Shown here: one piece after another, positions 45,988 to 55,960 of the stretch
Layout of the letters: every line of letters begins with the position of its first letter
Position numbering within the stretch: position 1 is the first letter of the stretch
Source of the DNA: Dyadobacter fermentans
GTDB lineage: Bacteria > Bacteroidota > Bacteroidia > Cytophagales > Spirosomataceae
Length of the DNA: 64,000 nucleotides
Direction of reading: 5' to 3'
Assembly: GCF_019924045.1 (NCBI RefSeq)
Contig: NZ_JAHXBN010000011.1
Span: 558,001-622,000, forward strand
The notes under the pieces: generated by a model
Databases searched by the model: none
Seen by the model: the letters and a program-made list of their open reading frames with translations, nothing else
Told to the model about the DNA's origin: nothing
Translations under genes and position numbers: made by a program

Positions 45988-46536
45988 TTATTTAGACGTT
46001 TTGTCTGATTTTGCATCAGTTGGAAGGGAGTTGGCCTGGCGGTGGGCGATTTTCCAGACGTTGTTTTCTTTCCGGAACAGGACTGTAACATGCAGATCGG
46101 CCCTGCGACCGTCGGCGAAGCGATAATGCTCTTTTTGAATCAAATAGCCTTGTGCATTACCTTCCTGGATCGCCACTTTTTCGTATGTATACGTCACATC
46201 TTTCGCAGGGATCGATCCGCTGTTGTTCAAACTTGCTTCCACTGCCTTCCAGCCTTTTGAATCCAGGTTTTCAACACCTCCGAATAAAGTAACGTCATCC
46301 TGATGCGACCATAATGATTTAAAGAATGAAGGATTTCCCTTCGCCATTTCAAGATTGGCTTTGTGCAGGTCGGCGACCGCAGCGTCCAGAGAGGACACTG
46401 CAATGGCCTTGGCTGATGGTTTGCTGTCGTAACCGGCGGTAATGACTGGCAGCGGGTTTTCTCTTGTCATGCTCCTGTATTTGAAGGACGATGCCAGCAG
46501 GATCAGAAGGATGAAAACTGAGATATTTCTTTTCAT
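45988..46536 (-). CDS. Exported SnoaL/NTF2-like (DUF4440-type) protein
   Basis: 182 aa with a hydrophobic N-terminal signal (ISVFILLILLASSF). The domain from about residue 55 contains DAAVADLHKANLEMAKGNPS, then WSHQDDVTLFGG and VLFRKENNVWKIAHRQAN, the usual NTF2-like cone fold. Many members are binding or catalytic proteins of unknown substrate. It stands alone, and no partner can be inferred. Confidence 0.8.
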   Translation of the reverse strand: MKRNISVFILLILLASSFKYRSMTRENPLPVITAGYDSKPSAKAIAVSSLDAAVADLHKANLEMAKGNPSFFKSLWSHQDDVTLFGGVENLDSKGWKAVEASLNNSGSIPAKDVTYTYEKVAIQEGNAQGYLIQKEHYRFADGRRADLHVTVLFRKENNVWKIAHRQANSLPTDAKSDKTSK

Positions 46537-46680
46537 GGCTAATAAACTATTAAGTTCTCACTTAAGTGATGCAAATATCAGGCGCTTAACTACAAAAAAA
46601 TAGCGTATAAATACCTGATTACTACACGGCATACCACCTAATTACGCCCTTTTGTAAAAAATAGTATGTTTTGGGCACAA

Positions 46681-46713
46681 AAAAAGAGAATAGTAACGAA
46701 CTATTCTCTTTTT
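46681..46713. terminator. Hairpin terminator downstream of metH
   Basis: Perfect 14-bp stem (46681-46694 with 46700-46713) with an AACGA loop, 23 bases beyond the metH stop. Flanking A and T tracts make it functional in both directions. Confidence 0.85.
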
Positions 46714-46735
46714 GCACTTTTTAAATAATACTATC

Positions 46736-49700
46736 TTAATATGCGAGCACCGGCGAAAGCCATTTCTCTATTTCCTCTACCGGCATGTTTTTTCGCCTCG
46801 CGTAATCCTCGACCTGGTCTTTATGAATTTTACCAACCGGGAAATAACGGCTCTCCGGATGTGAGAAATACCAGCCGCTCACGCTGCTTGCAGGGTACAT
46901 CGCGAAACTCTCGGTAAGCGTGATGCCCAGTTCCTCTGCGCTAAGCAGATCGAATAAATGACGTTTTTCGGTGTGATCCGGGCATGCAGGATAACCGGGT
47001 GCCGGACGAATGCCGCTATATTCTTCTTTGATCAATTCCTCATTGGTGAAGCTTTCCGCCTTCGCATAACCCCACAACTCTTTACGCACTTTTTCGTGCA
47101 TTAGCTCAGCCAGGGCCTCAACCAGACGGTCGGCCAATGCCTTAATCATGATGCTATTGTAATCGTCGTGATCCTTTTCATACTTTTCCAGCAATGCCTC
47201 GATGCCCACGCCTGCCGTAACCGCGAAACCGCCAATGTAATCGGTATGGCCGGATTCGAGCGGAGCCACAAAATCTGACAAACAATAGTTAGGCAAATTC
47301 GCCGCTTTCTGGCTTTGCTGACGCAAATGGTGCAACACCGCAGCCGTATCCGCTACCAACTCGCCCGCATTCAGGTTTTCGACACCTTGCTGGCTAATTT
47401 TGTATTCAATATGCTGGTGCGAGCCGTGGCGTTCGCAAGGCACTTCTTTCGTTTCTTCCTCGAAATGGTGCAGCACGATATCGTCCTGGATCGAGTTAGC
47501 AGGCCAGAAACCTACCACCGCACGTGCTTTCAGGGTTTTATCCCGAATGATTTCGCCCAACAGCACCGCAGCGTCTTCGTACAGTTTCATGGCTTCCTTA
47601 CCAACGACTGCGTCATCAAAGATTTTCGGGTATTTCCCGTGCAGCTGCCAGGTCTGAAAGAACGGCGTCCAGTCGATGTATTTTGCAATATCCGCCAGAT
47701 CGTAATCGTCGTACACGCGTGTGCCCAGGAATTGCGGCTTCACGGCCTGGAAATTCGTCCAGTCGATTTTCGCTTTGTTATCCCTTGCTTTACCGATGGC
47801 TACATGCGCCTTTTCGCCGCCGCGTTTTGAGTGATCATCGCGCAGCTTCGCATATTCAGCCTTAATATCGGCCAACACCTCGGCCTGGCTTTGCTCGCTC
47901 TGGATCAGCTTTCCGGCCACCGGTACGGAACGCGACGCATCGAGCACGTGGATAACCGGCCCCGAATAGTTCGGATCGATTTTTACCGCCGTGTGAATGC
48001 GGGAAGTCGTCGCGCCACCAATCAGGAGCGGCATTTTCATGCTACGGCGTTCCATCTCTTTGGCCACACCCACCATTTCGTCCAGCGACGGCGTGATAAG
48101 TCCCGAAAGACCGATAATATCTACATTATGTTCCTGCGCAGCGGCCAGGATCTTGTCGGTTGGCACCATTACGCCGAGGTCGATGATCTCGTAGTTGTTA
48201 CATCCGAGCACCACGCCAACAATGTTCTTGCCAATGTCATGCACATCGCCTTTGACAGTCGCAAGCAGGATTTTACCCGCCGACGAACCGCCTTCCTGTT
48301 TTTCAGCTTCAATAAATGGCTGCAAATAGGCTACGGCTTTCTTCATCACACGCGCCGATTTTACGACCTGTGGTAGGAACATTTTGCCTTCGCCGAACAA
48401 GTCGCCGACGATGCTCATACCGTCCATCAAAGGTCCTTCGATCACTTCCAGCGGACGGTCGAATAACAGGCGGCATTCTTCGGTATCTTCATCCACGTAA
48501 TCGGCAATACCTTTTACCAATGCATGGGAAATGCGTTCCTTCACAGGAAGCTGTCTCCATGAAAGGTCAGGGCCTGTTTGTGTTTTGCCTTTATCTTTTA
48601 CGGTTTCCGCATAGCTTACCAAACGTTCAGTTGCGTCAGGGCGGCGGTTAAGCAACACATCTTCAACCAGTTCCAAAACATCTTTCGGAATTTCATCATA
48701 AATACCGATCTGGCCGGCATTCACAATACCCATATCCATTCCGGCTTTGATCGCATGGTAAAGGAATGCCGTGTGGATCGCCTCACGCACCGGTTCATTA
48801 CCACGGAAACTGAACGACACGTTGGATACCCCACCCGATACTTTCGCATGCGGAAGATTCTCCTTGATCCACGCTACGCTTTTAATAAAATCTACGGCGT
48901 AGTTGTTATGCTCCTCCATTCCCGTCGCGACGGTCAGGATATTGGGGTCAAAAATGATGTCCTCGGGCGGGAAACCTACTTCGTCCACCAGAATGCGGTA
49001 AGCGCGTTCGCAGATTTCAATGCGGCGTTCGTAATTATCCGCCTGGCCTTTTTCATCAAAAGCCATCACTACCGTAGCAGCACCGTAGCGCAATACAGTC
49101 CGTGCCGATTCCTTGAATTTCTCTTCGCCCTCTTTGAGAGAAATCGAGTTCACGATGGATTTTCCCTGCACGCATTTCAAACCGGACTCGATCACCTCCC
49201 ATTTCGAAGAGTCGATCATCAGAGGCACTTTGGAAATATCAGGCTCGGATGCGATCAGGTTCACGAATGTCTTCATCGCCTCCACGCCGTCGATCATACC
49301 TTCATCCAGGTTCACGTCGATCACCTGCGCGCCGCTTTCCACCTGCTCACGCGCGATGGTCAGCGCTTCGTCGTATTTGCTTTCGCGGATCAGGCGGGCA
49401 AATTTCTTCGAGCCCGTCACATTACAGCGCTCGCCAATGTTTACAAAATTGGTCAGCGCATTGATTTTCACCGGTTCCAATCCGGAAAGCTTCATTACGG
49501 TTTCCGAAGCCGGCAATGGCCTTGGGCTGTGTTTGCCGGCAATGTCCGCGATCACGCGAATGTGGTCCGGCGTGGTTCCACAGCAACCGCCGATGATATT
49601 GACCAGGTTATCCCTCAAAAACCCGTCAATGATCTCGCCCATTTGCTCCGGCGTCTGGTCGTATTCGCCCATTTCGTTCGGCAAGCCCGCATTCGGGTGC

Positions 49701-50560
49701 GCAGAAGTGTAGAAAGGCGATTCTTTGGCCATGATCTGCACGTAAGGGCGCATCAAATCCGCCCCTAATGCACAGTTCAAGCCCACTGATAATAATGGTA
49801 AATGCGATACGGAAGTCAGGAACGCCTCGGTGGTTTGTCCTGAAAGCGTCCGCCCCGAAGCGTCGGTGATCGTTCCCGAAATCATGATCGGCAATGCCTG
49901 GCCCGGCTCGACCCGCCATGATTCCAGGTGCGGTACCTTGCCTGCTTTCGCATCCACAAAGAACTGGTCGATCGCGAAAAGCGCGGCCTTCGCGTTGAGT
50001 GTATCAAAAATCGTTTCCACGAGCAGCACGTCGCAGCCGCCGTCGGTGAGGCCTTTTACCTGCTCGTAATAGGCTTCCACCAGTTGGTCGAAGCTAATCG
50101 CACGGAAGCCGGGGTTGTTTACGTCCGGCGAAAGCGATGCGGTACGGTTAGTCGGGCCTATTGAACCTGCCACAAAACGGGGCTTGTGCGGCTCACGCGC
50201 GGTAAATTCGTCCGCAACTTCGCGTGCGAGCCGCGCAGATTCGTAGTTGAGTTCGTACACGATTTCCTCCATGCCGTAGTCGGCCATGGCGATGGTCGTG
50301 CCTGAAAATGTATTGGTTTCGGCAATGTCTGCCCCTGCCGCGAAATAGGCGGCGTGAATTTCTTTAATAATGTCCGGGCGCGTCAGCGAGAGCAGGTCAT
50401 TGTTCCCTTTCACGTCGTGCGGCCAGTCTGCAAACCGTTCTCCCCGGTAGTCGTGATCCTGCAATTTGTACCGCTGGATCATCGTACCCATAGCGCCATC
50501 CAGTACCAGAATACGGTTTTTAAGAATTTCGCGGATATCTGCTTTGTGAGTTGCTACCAT
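46736..50560 (-). CDS. metH: Cobalamin-dependent methionine synthase
   Basis: 1274 aa, full length (family about 1220). Modules in order: homocysteine-binding (residues 1-340, [13 protein letters not shown] and zinc ligands in GLNCALG and [12 protein letters not shown]), pterin-binding (about 375-640, [14 protein letters not shown]), B12-binding (about 670-915, with [20 protein letters not shown], His as the lower axial ligand) and the SAM-dependent reactivation domain (about 930-1274, with [15 protein letters not shown]). It transfers methyl from 5-methyl-THF to homocysteine. ATG at 50560 is chosen over an upstream alternative. A consensus promoter lies upstream, but no riboswitch motif is seen. 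Confidence 0.97.
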   Translation of the reverse strand: MVATHKADIREILKNRILVLDGAMGTMIQRYKLQDHDYRGERFADWPHDVKGNNDLLSLTRPDIIKEIHAAYFAAGADIAETNTFSGTTIAMADYGMEEIVYELNYESARLAREVADEFTAREPHKPRFVAGSIGPTNRTASLSPDVNNPGFRAISFDQLVEAYYEQVKGLTDGGCDVLLVETIFDTLNAKAALFAIDQFFVDAKAGKVPHLESWRVEPGQALPIMISGTITDASGRTLSGQTTEAFLTSVSHLPLLSVGLNCALGADLMRPYVQIMAKESPFYTSAHPNAGLPNEMGEYDQTPEQMGEIIDGFLRDNLVNIIGGCCGTTPDHIRVIADIAGKHSPRPLPASETVMKLSGLEPVKINALTNFVNIGERCNVTGSKKFARLIRESKYDEALTIAREQVESGAQVIDVNLDEGMIDGVEAMKTFVNLIASEPDISKVPLMIDSSKWEVIESGLKCVQGKSIVNSISLKEGEEKFKESARTVLRYGAATVVMAFDEKGQADNYERRIEICERAYRILVDEVGFPPEDIIFDPNILTVATGMEEHNNYAVDFIKSVAWIKENLPHAKVSGGVSNVSFSFRGNEPVREAIHTAFLYHAIKAGMDMGIVNAGQIGIYDEIPKDVLELVEDVLLNRRPDATERLVSYAETVKDKGKTQTGPDLSWRQLPVKERISHALVKGIADYVDEDTEECRLLFDRPLEVIEGPLMDGMSIVGDLFGEGKMFLPQVVKSARVMKKAVAYLQPFIEAEKQEGGSSAGKILLATVKGDVHDIGKNIVGVVLGCNNYEIIDLGVMVPTDKILAAAQEHNVDIIGLSGLITPSLDEMVGVAKEMERRSMKMPLLIGGATTSRIHTAVKIDPNYSGPVIHVLDASRSVPVAGKLIQSEQSQAEVLADIKAEYAKLRDDHSKRGGEKAHVAIGKARDNKAKIDWTNFQAVKPQFLGTRVYDDYDLADIAKYIDWTPFFQTWQLHGKYPKIFDDAVVGKEAMKLYEDAAVLLGEIIRDKTLKARAVVGFWPANSIQDDIVLHHFEEETKEVPCERHGSHQHIEYKISQQGVENLNAGELVADTAAVLHHLRQQSQKAANLPNYCLSDFVAPLESGHTDYIGGFAVTAGVGIEALLEKYEKDHDDYNSIMIKALADRLVEALAELMHEKVRKELWGYAKAESFTNEELIKEEYSGIRPAPGYPACPDHTEKRHLFDLLSAEELGITLTESFAMYPASSVSGWYFSHPESRYFPVGKIHKDQVEDYARRKNMPVEEIEKWLSPVLAY

Positions 50561-50618
50561 AAGTGTTTTAAATGTCTGATTATCATTTCGCCGGAAAAGC
50601 ATAGAGCTTCTGAACTGA

Positions 50619-50648
50619 CAAATTTAAGCCAATAGATGTTTTGTTCAA
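50619..50648 (-). promoter_or_regulatory. metH promoter (TTG-N19-TAAATTTG)
   Basis: On the minus strand a -33 TTG (50648-50646) and a -7 TAAATTTG (50626-50619) are spaced 19 bases, an exact match to the Bacteroidota pattern. The start of transcription would be near 50612, leaving a leader of about 50 bases. Confidence 0.6.
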
Positions 50649-50683
50649 TAAAATCAAAAAATTCAGATTAAAAGTCTGGCAGT

Positions 50684-50715
50684 TTGATCTTACCTAAATT
50701 ATTTATCTATATTCG
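50684..50715 (+). promoter_or_regulatory. Candidate promoter of the Lrp/AsnC gene
   Basis: TTG at 50684-50686, a 21-base spacer and TATATTCG at 50708-50715 (one mismatch to TAnnTTTG), 34 bases before the ATG. It diverges from the metH promoter. Confidence 0.4.
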
Positions 50716-50749
50716 AAGCCATCTCGGAGTGAATAAAGATATTCTATCT

Positions 50750-51226
50750 ATGCATAATCTGGACGATATTGATGCCAAAATCCTGCACTTACTGCAACAG
50801 GACGCCACCTTGAAAACACGTGAGCTGTCGGAAAAGTTGAACCTCTCCTACACACCCGTGTACGAACGCGTGCGAAGACTCGAAAAGGAAGGTATTATCA
50901 AGAAATACGTTGCACTCGTCGATCGCGAGAAAGTAGGTAAGAAACTGATGGCCTTCTGCAACATTGCATTGAAGGAGCATTCAAAGGTAATGGGCGAGAA
51001 ATTCGTAAAGGCAGTTTCGGCAATGGGCGAGGTAATGGAATGCTTTAATATCTCAGGCGACTATGATTTTCTGCTGAAAGTGGTCGTGGATGACATGTCG
51101 CAATATCAGCAGTTTTTAATGCAAAAGCTGGGTTCGCTGGAAAACATCGGCAGCACGCACAGCCTGTTTGTAATGGGTGAAATCAAAAATTCGTCGGCGC
51201 TGGAAATGCTCCCCTCTAAAAAATAA
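50750..51226 (+). CDS. Lrp/AsnC family transcriptional regulator
   Basis: 158 aa, normal length. The winged helix-turn-helix is at residues 5-55 (LDDIDAKILHLLQQDATLKT, LSYTPVYERVRRLEKEGIIK), and a RAM ligand-binding domain follows (ECFNISGDYDFLLKVVVDDM). It senses an amino acid, probably as an octamer. Divergent placement next to metH would allow control of methionine synthesis, but this is not shown by the sequence. Confidence 0.92.
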   Translation: MHNLDDIDAKILHLLQQDATLKTRELSEKLNLSYTPVYERVRRLEKEGIIKKYVALVDREKVGKKLMAFCNIALKEHSKVMGEKFVKAVSAMGEVMECFNISGDYDFLLKVVVDDMSQYQQFLMQKLGSLENIGSTHSLFVMGEIKNSSALEMLPSKK

Positions 51227-51301
51227 ATACGGCACCGGAAAATCCAGCACCGTATTCCAACTCACCCCTAACAAAATAGTTTGACGATCGGTAATGATCG
51301 G

Positions 51302-51919
51302 TTAATGTCTCTTATGTCCGCGTCCGAAAGCCGGTTTTTCCAGTTCCTTATTGAATGATCCGTCCGCATTGAACAGCAGGATTTTCACTTTACTGTCGAC
51401 CAGAATACCCACATAGTATTCACCGGCGTCGTTGGTTGCAGCAAGTTTGATCTCGGCTCCTGCGTAGTTGGAAGTAATGTATGAAGTAACATTCGCGGGC
51501 AATGCACTCACTTCGATCTTCGTCAGTTTGGCCTTCTGCACGTGTTGTTTCAGCTCCGTCTTGAATGTACCGTTGGCGTCAAAAAGTAACCCTTTCACCG
51601 AGCCGTCGGCCAGGGTAATGGCCACCACGATTTTTCCTGATTGATCCTTTGCAGCATATTTGATTTCAGCACCCGCATAAGCGCTGTCAATGTAGGCTGT
51701 CACCGCAGCGGGCAAATCTGCCGTAGCCACTTCCGTAAGCTTTCCTTTACATCTGCCCAACGTCACGGAGTCCGTCTCTACCGCCAGTCTTGCGGCCGAC
51801 TCAACCACATTTTCGAAATCACTCGCCTCAGTTTCAGGGCTCAACGACTCACTATTCTTCTGGCACGCCGTGAACCAGATGCCTGCCAGCATCACCAGTA
51901 AAAGAGAAACTTTTTTCAT
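51302..51919 (-). CDS. PepSY-like domain lipoprotein (two repeats)
   Basis: 205 aa lipoprotein (lipobox FTAC, residues 16-19). Two similar PepSY-like repeats, each with the pattern LPA-x-V-T-x-Y-I-x-S/D-x-Y-A-G-A-E-I-K: one in LPAAVTAYIDSAYAGAEIKY, the other in LPANVTSYITSNYAGAEIKL. This fold occurs in periplasmic inhibitor-like proteins. It lies close to the ECF sigma operon but on the other strand. Function is unknown. Confidence 0.8.
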   Translation of the reverse strand: MKKVSLLLVMLAGIWFTACQKNSESLSPETEASDFENVVESAARLAVETDSVTLGRCKGKLTEVATADLPAAVTAYIDSAYAGAEIKYAAKDQSGKIVVAITLADGSVKGLLFDANGTFKTELKQHVQKAKLTKIEVSALPANVTSYITSNYAGAEIKLAATNDAGEYYVGILVDSKVKILLFNADGSFNKELEKPAFGRGHKRH

Positions 51920-52140
51920 GATATACCCACGGGTTTTTGTGAAAGTATCAAACTGTTTTCTGCCTTTACGCCCCCTCCAATGCCCGTGTTGCATGGCTAA
52001 TGCAATTTTTTGTGTTTTTTTTCAAAGGCATTTCTATTTCCGAAGCAGGAAAACTTTTCGTAATTTTTTGCAACAGAATACAGGCCAGGGACGTATTCGA
52101 ATGTGAGAAATTCTATCCCTGACAATTTGATACCCTGACT

Positions 52141-52755
52141 TTGCTTTTTAGAAGAAAAATATCTTTTAACGAAAACGACTTTGAGTCGGTGGTAGCGGCA
52201 TGTATTGCCGGGGATAACCAGGCGCAGAGGTATTTGTACAAGCAGTTCTTTGGCTATTCAAAAAGCATTTGTCTGCGTTACACATCGTCAACGGAAGAGG
52301 CCGAGGAAGTTTTAAATGAAGGTTTTTTAAAAGTATTCAACAATCTGGGAAAGTACGACGCCAATCACCCTTTCAAGGCATGGCTGCGTACCATTATGGT
52401 GAACACGGCGATCAGCTATTACCGTAAGCACAAAAAGCACACGGAAGATATGATCGCACTGGAAGACGCCCCTTATCCCAAATTCGATGAAGATGTAATA
52501 GGCCAGATCACTGCTGAGGAAATACTGGAACTGATCCAACAGATCAAACCGGTTTATAAGAATGTATTTTTGTTATACGTGGTGGATGGTTACAATCATC
52601 GTGAGATAGCAGACCTGCTGCAAATCAACGAGGCAACGGTAAGATCGCATTATGTGCGTGCCCGGGCCCGGTTGCAGCATTTGATCAAACAATATTACCC
52701 ACATCTCTTCCCAAGTGATTGGGCTGTCAAGTCATTCAGAGGCAATGAAAACTAA
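52141..52755 (+). CDS. ECF-type RNA polymerase sigma factor
   Basis: 204 aa. Sigma region 2 (about residues 25-90, RYLYKQFFGYSKSICLRYTS, FNNLGKYDANHPFKAWLRTI) and region 4 (about 135-190, YVVDGYNHREIADLLQINEA, VRSHYVRARARLQHLI) are both present. TTG at 52141 is the only reasonable start after an in-frame stop at 52120; there is no ATG in the first 80 codons. The next gene starts inside its last codons. Confidence 0.9.
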   Translation: MLFRRKISFNENDFESVVAACIAGDNQAQRYLYKQFFGYSKSICLRYTSSTEEAEEVLNEGFLKVFNNLGKYDANHPFKAWLRTIMVNTAISYYRKHKKHTEDMIALEDAPYPKFDEDVIGQITAEEILELIQQIKPVYKNVFLLYVVDGYNHREIADLLQINEATVRSHYVRARARLQHLIKQYYPHLFPSDWAVKSFRGNEN

Positions 52756-54250
52756 TAGATTTGAAAATACTATACGCCGAAAATTAGAGAGTATTGAACC
52801 GGACTTTCAAGAGCAGGACTGGGCCCGTATGCAAAACTATATGCAGGCCCACACACCGCAGTCGTTCCTGCAACAATACGGTTCCTGGATCGGGTACGCA
52901 GCGGCCGCTTCCGTGACGTCGGTAATGGCATATATGTACGTCAACCAGCTCTCTCAGAACGATCATCTGGTTAGGGATGTGAAAAACCTCCAGAGCCAGA
53001 TCGAGCTGATCCGCAATCAGCCGGCGCAGGTCGCGAAAGCGGATACGGTGTACGTGCTGCAAACCGCGCCTGACGGCCAGAGCCTGCAAGCCACATTACA
53101 GCCCCGCGATTACACCCCGGCCCCGAAGCAAACGAGTACAGAAACGGATTTGGAGCAGCAAACGCTGGCTGATGCAGAGCCGGTGCATTCGAACGCTTTG
53201 GAAGACCCGGAGACTGTTGAAAACGATCGTAATGCCGTAGCTCCTGCCTATACCGAGGCAAAAACTACGCATCAGTCTCGCATAAAAGCTGCTGAATCGC
53301 TAGCAGCTACCGTGCCTTCCATAGAAACGGCTGCCACAAAATCGAATGTAACGAGCGGTGCAAACAGGGTAAATCCGGAGGCTAACCAGCTTCCCAAATC
53401 GCCTTCATATTCAGCCGTTGGCAAGACTTTCGGCGACGAATTCAGCATTGATGCGATCAATAGCCCGGTTGAGATGCATACCGGCATTTCGGTCCAACGG
53501 AAAATGCATTATGAGCTGGCTAGCAGGCTATCCTCACGGCAGGTGCAAAAAGCGCTGGCTACCCACAATATGCAGATCGCCAAGGCACCAGTGAATGCAA
53601 AAAAGGCCGAGCAGGTTGCGCAGACGGAAAGTGTCATTCCAAAATTGCCTTTGAAAACACCTTATCGTTTCGGTGCCGGATACCAGATCGAAGGCAATGG
53701 CCAGGGTAAAACAGTGCTGGGAGAGGTGATTATCAAAAAGAAATTCTCGATCGTGGCAGGCATTACCTGGCTGAAAGTAAAACCTGCGGAATTCTTCACT
53801 GAAACGGTTTTCAGAGCCAAGGCCCGTTCGGATTTCAAGGAAACACACCCAGGGCAGGTACCGCTCATTTTTGAATTGTATAATATCAAAATTGACCAGA
53901 ATGTAGTTCAAATTCCGCTTACGCTGGCATTCCGCAATACCATAAAAGACGGTTGGGCCTACTACGCGAGCCTCGGAACGAACTTCAAGGTATCGTCTAA
54001 GGAAACTATTTCCTATGATTGCCGCGGCCCCAAAAATGAGTTCTTCAGCCAGAGCTTCACCAAGAAAGGCGATGTTTCTCCCGTTACTTCGATGAATTTC
54101 GCGGTGGGAATCGAGAAATCGTGGCACCCGATCGTAGTGCAGGCAGAGGGTTACTGGGTCAATTATTTCAAACCGCTTTCGCCGCTCAGGCAAAGTGCCG
54201 GACCCGGAGTGAAAGTGAAGCTATTATATCAGATAGGCCGCCAAATGTAG
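52745..54250 (+). CDS. Membrane partner of the sigma factor: anti-sigma-like N-terminus, TM helix and beta-rich C-terminus
   Basis: 501 aa. A short N-terminal cytoplasmic part (NRFENTIRRKLESIEPDFQE) is followed by one transmembrane helix (about residues 45-70, SWIGYAAAASVTSVMAYMYV) and a coiled-coil start (VRDVKNLQSQIELIRNQPAQ). A long low-complexity linker rich in Ala, Thr and Glu comes next. The final 180 residues alternate in beta-strand pattern (GAGYQIEGNGQGKTVLGEVI to LLYQIGRQM), like an outer-membrane barrel or a periplasmic beta domain. Its 11-base overlap with the sigma gene suggests it controls that sigma factor. Confidence 0.65.
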   Translation: MKTNRFENTIRRKLESIEPDFQEQDWARMQNYMQAHTPQSFLQQYGSWIGYAAAASVTSVMAYMYVNQLSQNDHLVRDVKNLQSQIELIRNQPAQVAKADTVYVLQTAPDGQSLQATLQPRDYTPAPKQTSTETDLEQQTLADAEPVHSNALEDPETVENDRNAVAPAYTEAKTTHQSRIKAAESLAATVPSIETAATKSNVTSGANRVNPEANQLPKSPSYSAVGKTFGDEFSIDAINSPVEMHTGISVQRKMHYELASRLSSRQVQKALATHNMQIAKAPVNAKKAEQVAQTESVIPKLPLKTPYRFGAGYQIEGNGQGKTVLGEVIIKKKFSIVAGITWLKVKPAEFFTETVFRAKARSDFKETHPGQVPLIFELYNIKIDQNVVQIPLTLAFRNTIKDGWAYYASLGTNFKVSSKETISYDCRGPKNEFFSQSFTKKGDVSPVTSMNFAVGIEKSWHPIVVQAEGYWVNYFKPLSPLRQSAGPGVKVKLLYQIGRQM

Positions 54251-54281
54251 CTTTTACGCATGAAGTTTCGCGGGCAGGATA

Positions 54282-54311
54282 TTGAAACTTGTCCGCGAAA
54301 TTCTATTTTTG
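54282..54311 (+). promoter_or_regulatory. Promoter of the Ppx/GppA gene (TTG-N19-TATTTTTG)
   Basis: TTG at 54282-54284 and TATTTTTG at 54304-54311, spaced 19 bases. The expected transcription start near 54318 lies after the upstream TTG codon at 54289, which supports the translation start at 54343. Confidence 0.6.
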
Positions 54312-54342
54312 GCCTTTATTAACTCCCCTACTAGACGAGCTT

Positions 54343-55227
54343 TTGAAATTCGCAGCCATAGATATCGGTTCCAATGGTGCCCGCATGCAGATCTCATCCG
54401 TCTTGCATGACGAAGGCATTTCCCGTTTCAAGAAGGTCGAATATGTCCGGTTCCCGCTTCGCCTCGGACACGACGTTTTTACCCAGGGACGCATTACCCC
54501 GCAAAGCGAAGACCGCATGATGAAGCTCATGCTGGCCTACCAGTTACTAATGGAACTTCATGAAGTCGATGACTTTATGGCCTGCTCCACATCGGCCATG
54601 CGCGAAGCAGCCAACGGGCAGGAAGTCCGCGACCACATCGAAAACCGTACCGGCATTCATATCCAGATTATTGACGGACAAAAAGAAGCCGAACTGGTAA
54701 ACAATGTGGTAGTACAATCGCTGGGCGACGGCCAATATATCCACATTGATGTAGGCGGCGGCAGCACCGAATTGAACTTGTATCAGGACAGACAAAAGAT
54801 TAAGGCAAAATCCTTCAAATTGGGTTCTGTACGCCTTTTGGAAGGAAAGGAATCCAAAAATGCCTGGTTGAAAATCAAGGAATGGATCAACCAGAATGTC
54901 GATTACAGCCAGCCTATTCAAGCGGTGGGCACCGGTGGTAATATCAACAAGCTCTTCGATCTTTCTTCCAAGCTCACCGAAAGCTCCACCAGCCTCGAAG
55001 AAATCCAGCGGATGCGCGATTATATCGATCAGTTCTCCCTCGCCGACCGCATTAACAAACTACAACTCAACCCCGACCGCGCAGATGTAATCGTGCCTGC
55101 GGGCGACATCTATACTTCCGCTATGCGCTGGGCAGGTGCGGACGTCATTCACGTACCTGATCTGGGCCTGAAAGACGGAATGCTCCAACTGCTCTACGAA
55201 CGCGCATGCCGCAAAAAAAAGGCCTGA
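54343..55227 (+). CDS. Ppx/GppA family phosphatase (exopolyphosphatase-like)
   Basis: 294 aa (one-domain pair form, no C-terminal HD domain). The ASKHA-type nucleotide/phosphate motifs are FAAIDIGSNGARMQI at the start and HIDVGGGSTELNLY in the middle, with CSTSAMREAANG and AVGTGGNINKL further on. It hydrolyses polyphosphate or pppGpp. A TTG start at 54343 fits the promoter position and the family N-terminus. A terminator hairpin overlaps its stop codon. Confidence 0.88.
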   Translation: MKFAAIDIGSNGARMQISSVLHDEGISRFKKVEYVRFPLRLGHDVFTQGRITPQSEDRMMKLMLAYQLLMELHEVDDFMACSTSAMREAANGQEVRDHIENRTGIHIQIIDGQKEAELVNNVVVQSLGDGQYIHIDVGGGSTELNLYQDRQKIKAKSFKLGSVRLLEGKESKNAWLKIKEWINQNVDYSQPIQAVGTGGNINKLFDLSSKLTESSTSLEEIQRMRDYIDQFSLADRINKLQLNPDRADVIVPAGDIYTSAMRWAGADVIHVPDLGLKDGMLQLLYERACRKKKA

Positions 55228-55244
55228 TACCAGGCCTTTTTTGC
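55211..55244 (+). terminator. Terminator overlapping the stop codon of the Ppx/GppA gene
   Basis: Stem AAAAAAGGCCTG / CAGGCCTTTTTT (55215-55226 with 55231-55242) with an ATAC loop. The stop TGA at 55225-55227 lies inside the hairpin. The symmetrical A/T tracts may also stop transcription from the opposite side. Confidence 0.85.
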
Positions 55245-55268
55245 ATTTAAGTATTTTCCAACCCGGCA

Positions 55269-55637
55269 TTACCAGACCTGCTCCAGGTCCTTCGCCGAGT
55301 ATTTGTGGTTTCTTTCCGTAAATACACTATCGGTATCCTCTTTCTTCAAATGAAGCGGGTTTTTCTTGGTCAGCTTGGCTATAACCGCTACCGGGAACAG
55401 CACGACGAAGAATACGAGCGACAAAAGGATTTTACCATTAATCGCTCCCAGCACTTCCGCGATCTTGTACCAGCCCTTCACCACCAGGTCACCAAAAACC
55501 GGGATAGCAAGGCTTAAAACGCCGATTACCGCAGCTGCGATCAGGAAATAGGGATATTGCGATTTAAAAATAAAGTATAACACCACAAGGCCGGTGACGA
55601 TCACCAGCTGCGCTTTGACTTTTTCTGATTCACTCAT
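55269..55637 (-). CDS. SxtJ-family membrane protein
   Basis: 122 aa with three hydrophobic segments (LVIVTGLVVLYFIF, YFLIAAAVIGVLSLAIPV, ILLSLVFFVVLFPVAVIA). KKNPLHLKKEDTDSVFTER and HKYSAKDLEQVW at the end are typical of the SxtJ family. Members accompany carbamoyltransferases and small DUF5989 proteins, as here. Function is unknown. The start MSESEKVKAQ is chosen by family length. Confidence 0.75.
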   Translation of the reverse strand: MSESEKVKAQLVIVTGLVVLYFIFKSQYPYFLIAAAVIGVLSLAIPVFGDLVVKGWYKIAEVLGAINGKILLSLVFFVVLFPVAVIAKLTKKNPLHLKKEDTDSVFTERNHKYSAKDLEQVW

Positions 55638-55737
55638 TTTAATCAAGTAGTATGTTATTGGCAGCAATGCGTTGTGCATTGCTGCCAGGCGAAGTTTCAG
55701 ACAAGAACCGGATTGATCTGCGTTGTACTGAAAAAAA

Positions 55738-55887
55738 TCAGAACAAAGTGTAGATGAAAGGCGCAACAGCCGAACCACCACCAATCACGATCAATACGCC
55801 AATCAGAAGCAGAACGATGATCACAGGAGCGAGCCACCACTTCTTACGCTCCTTCATAAATGCAAATAAATCTGTTAAGAAATCCAT
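55738..55887 (-). CDS. DUF5989 small membrane protein
   Basis: 49 aa: MDFLTDLFAFMKERKKWWLA, one membrane helix (PVIIVLLLIGVLIVIGGGSA) and the short end VAPFIYTLF. This is the pattern of DUF5989, found beside SxtJ and carbamoyltransferase genes. It was probably overlooked in earlier annotations because of its size. Confidence 0.75.
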   Translation of the reverse strand: MDFLTDLFAFMKERKKWWLAPVIIVLLLIGVLIVIGGGSAVAPFIYTLF

Positions 55888-55960
55888 CTTTATATAGTGT
55901 TTAAAACTCAAATTTAGCACTTAATTACTTTTTGCACACTTCTAACCCGTTAAATCTGAG

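Noticed and set aside
48578..49768. 396-codon frame on the plus strand opposite metH
   Set aside because: Shadow of the strongly supported metH gene; the translation is rich in His, Arg and Phe without any recognisable domain.
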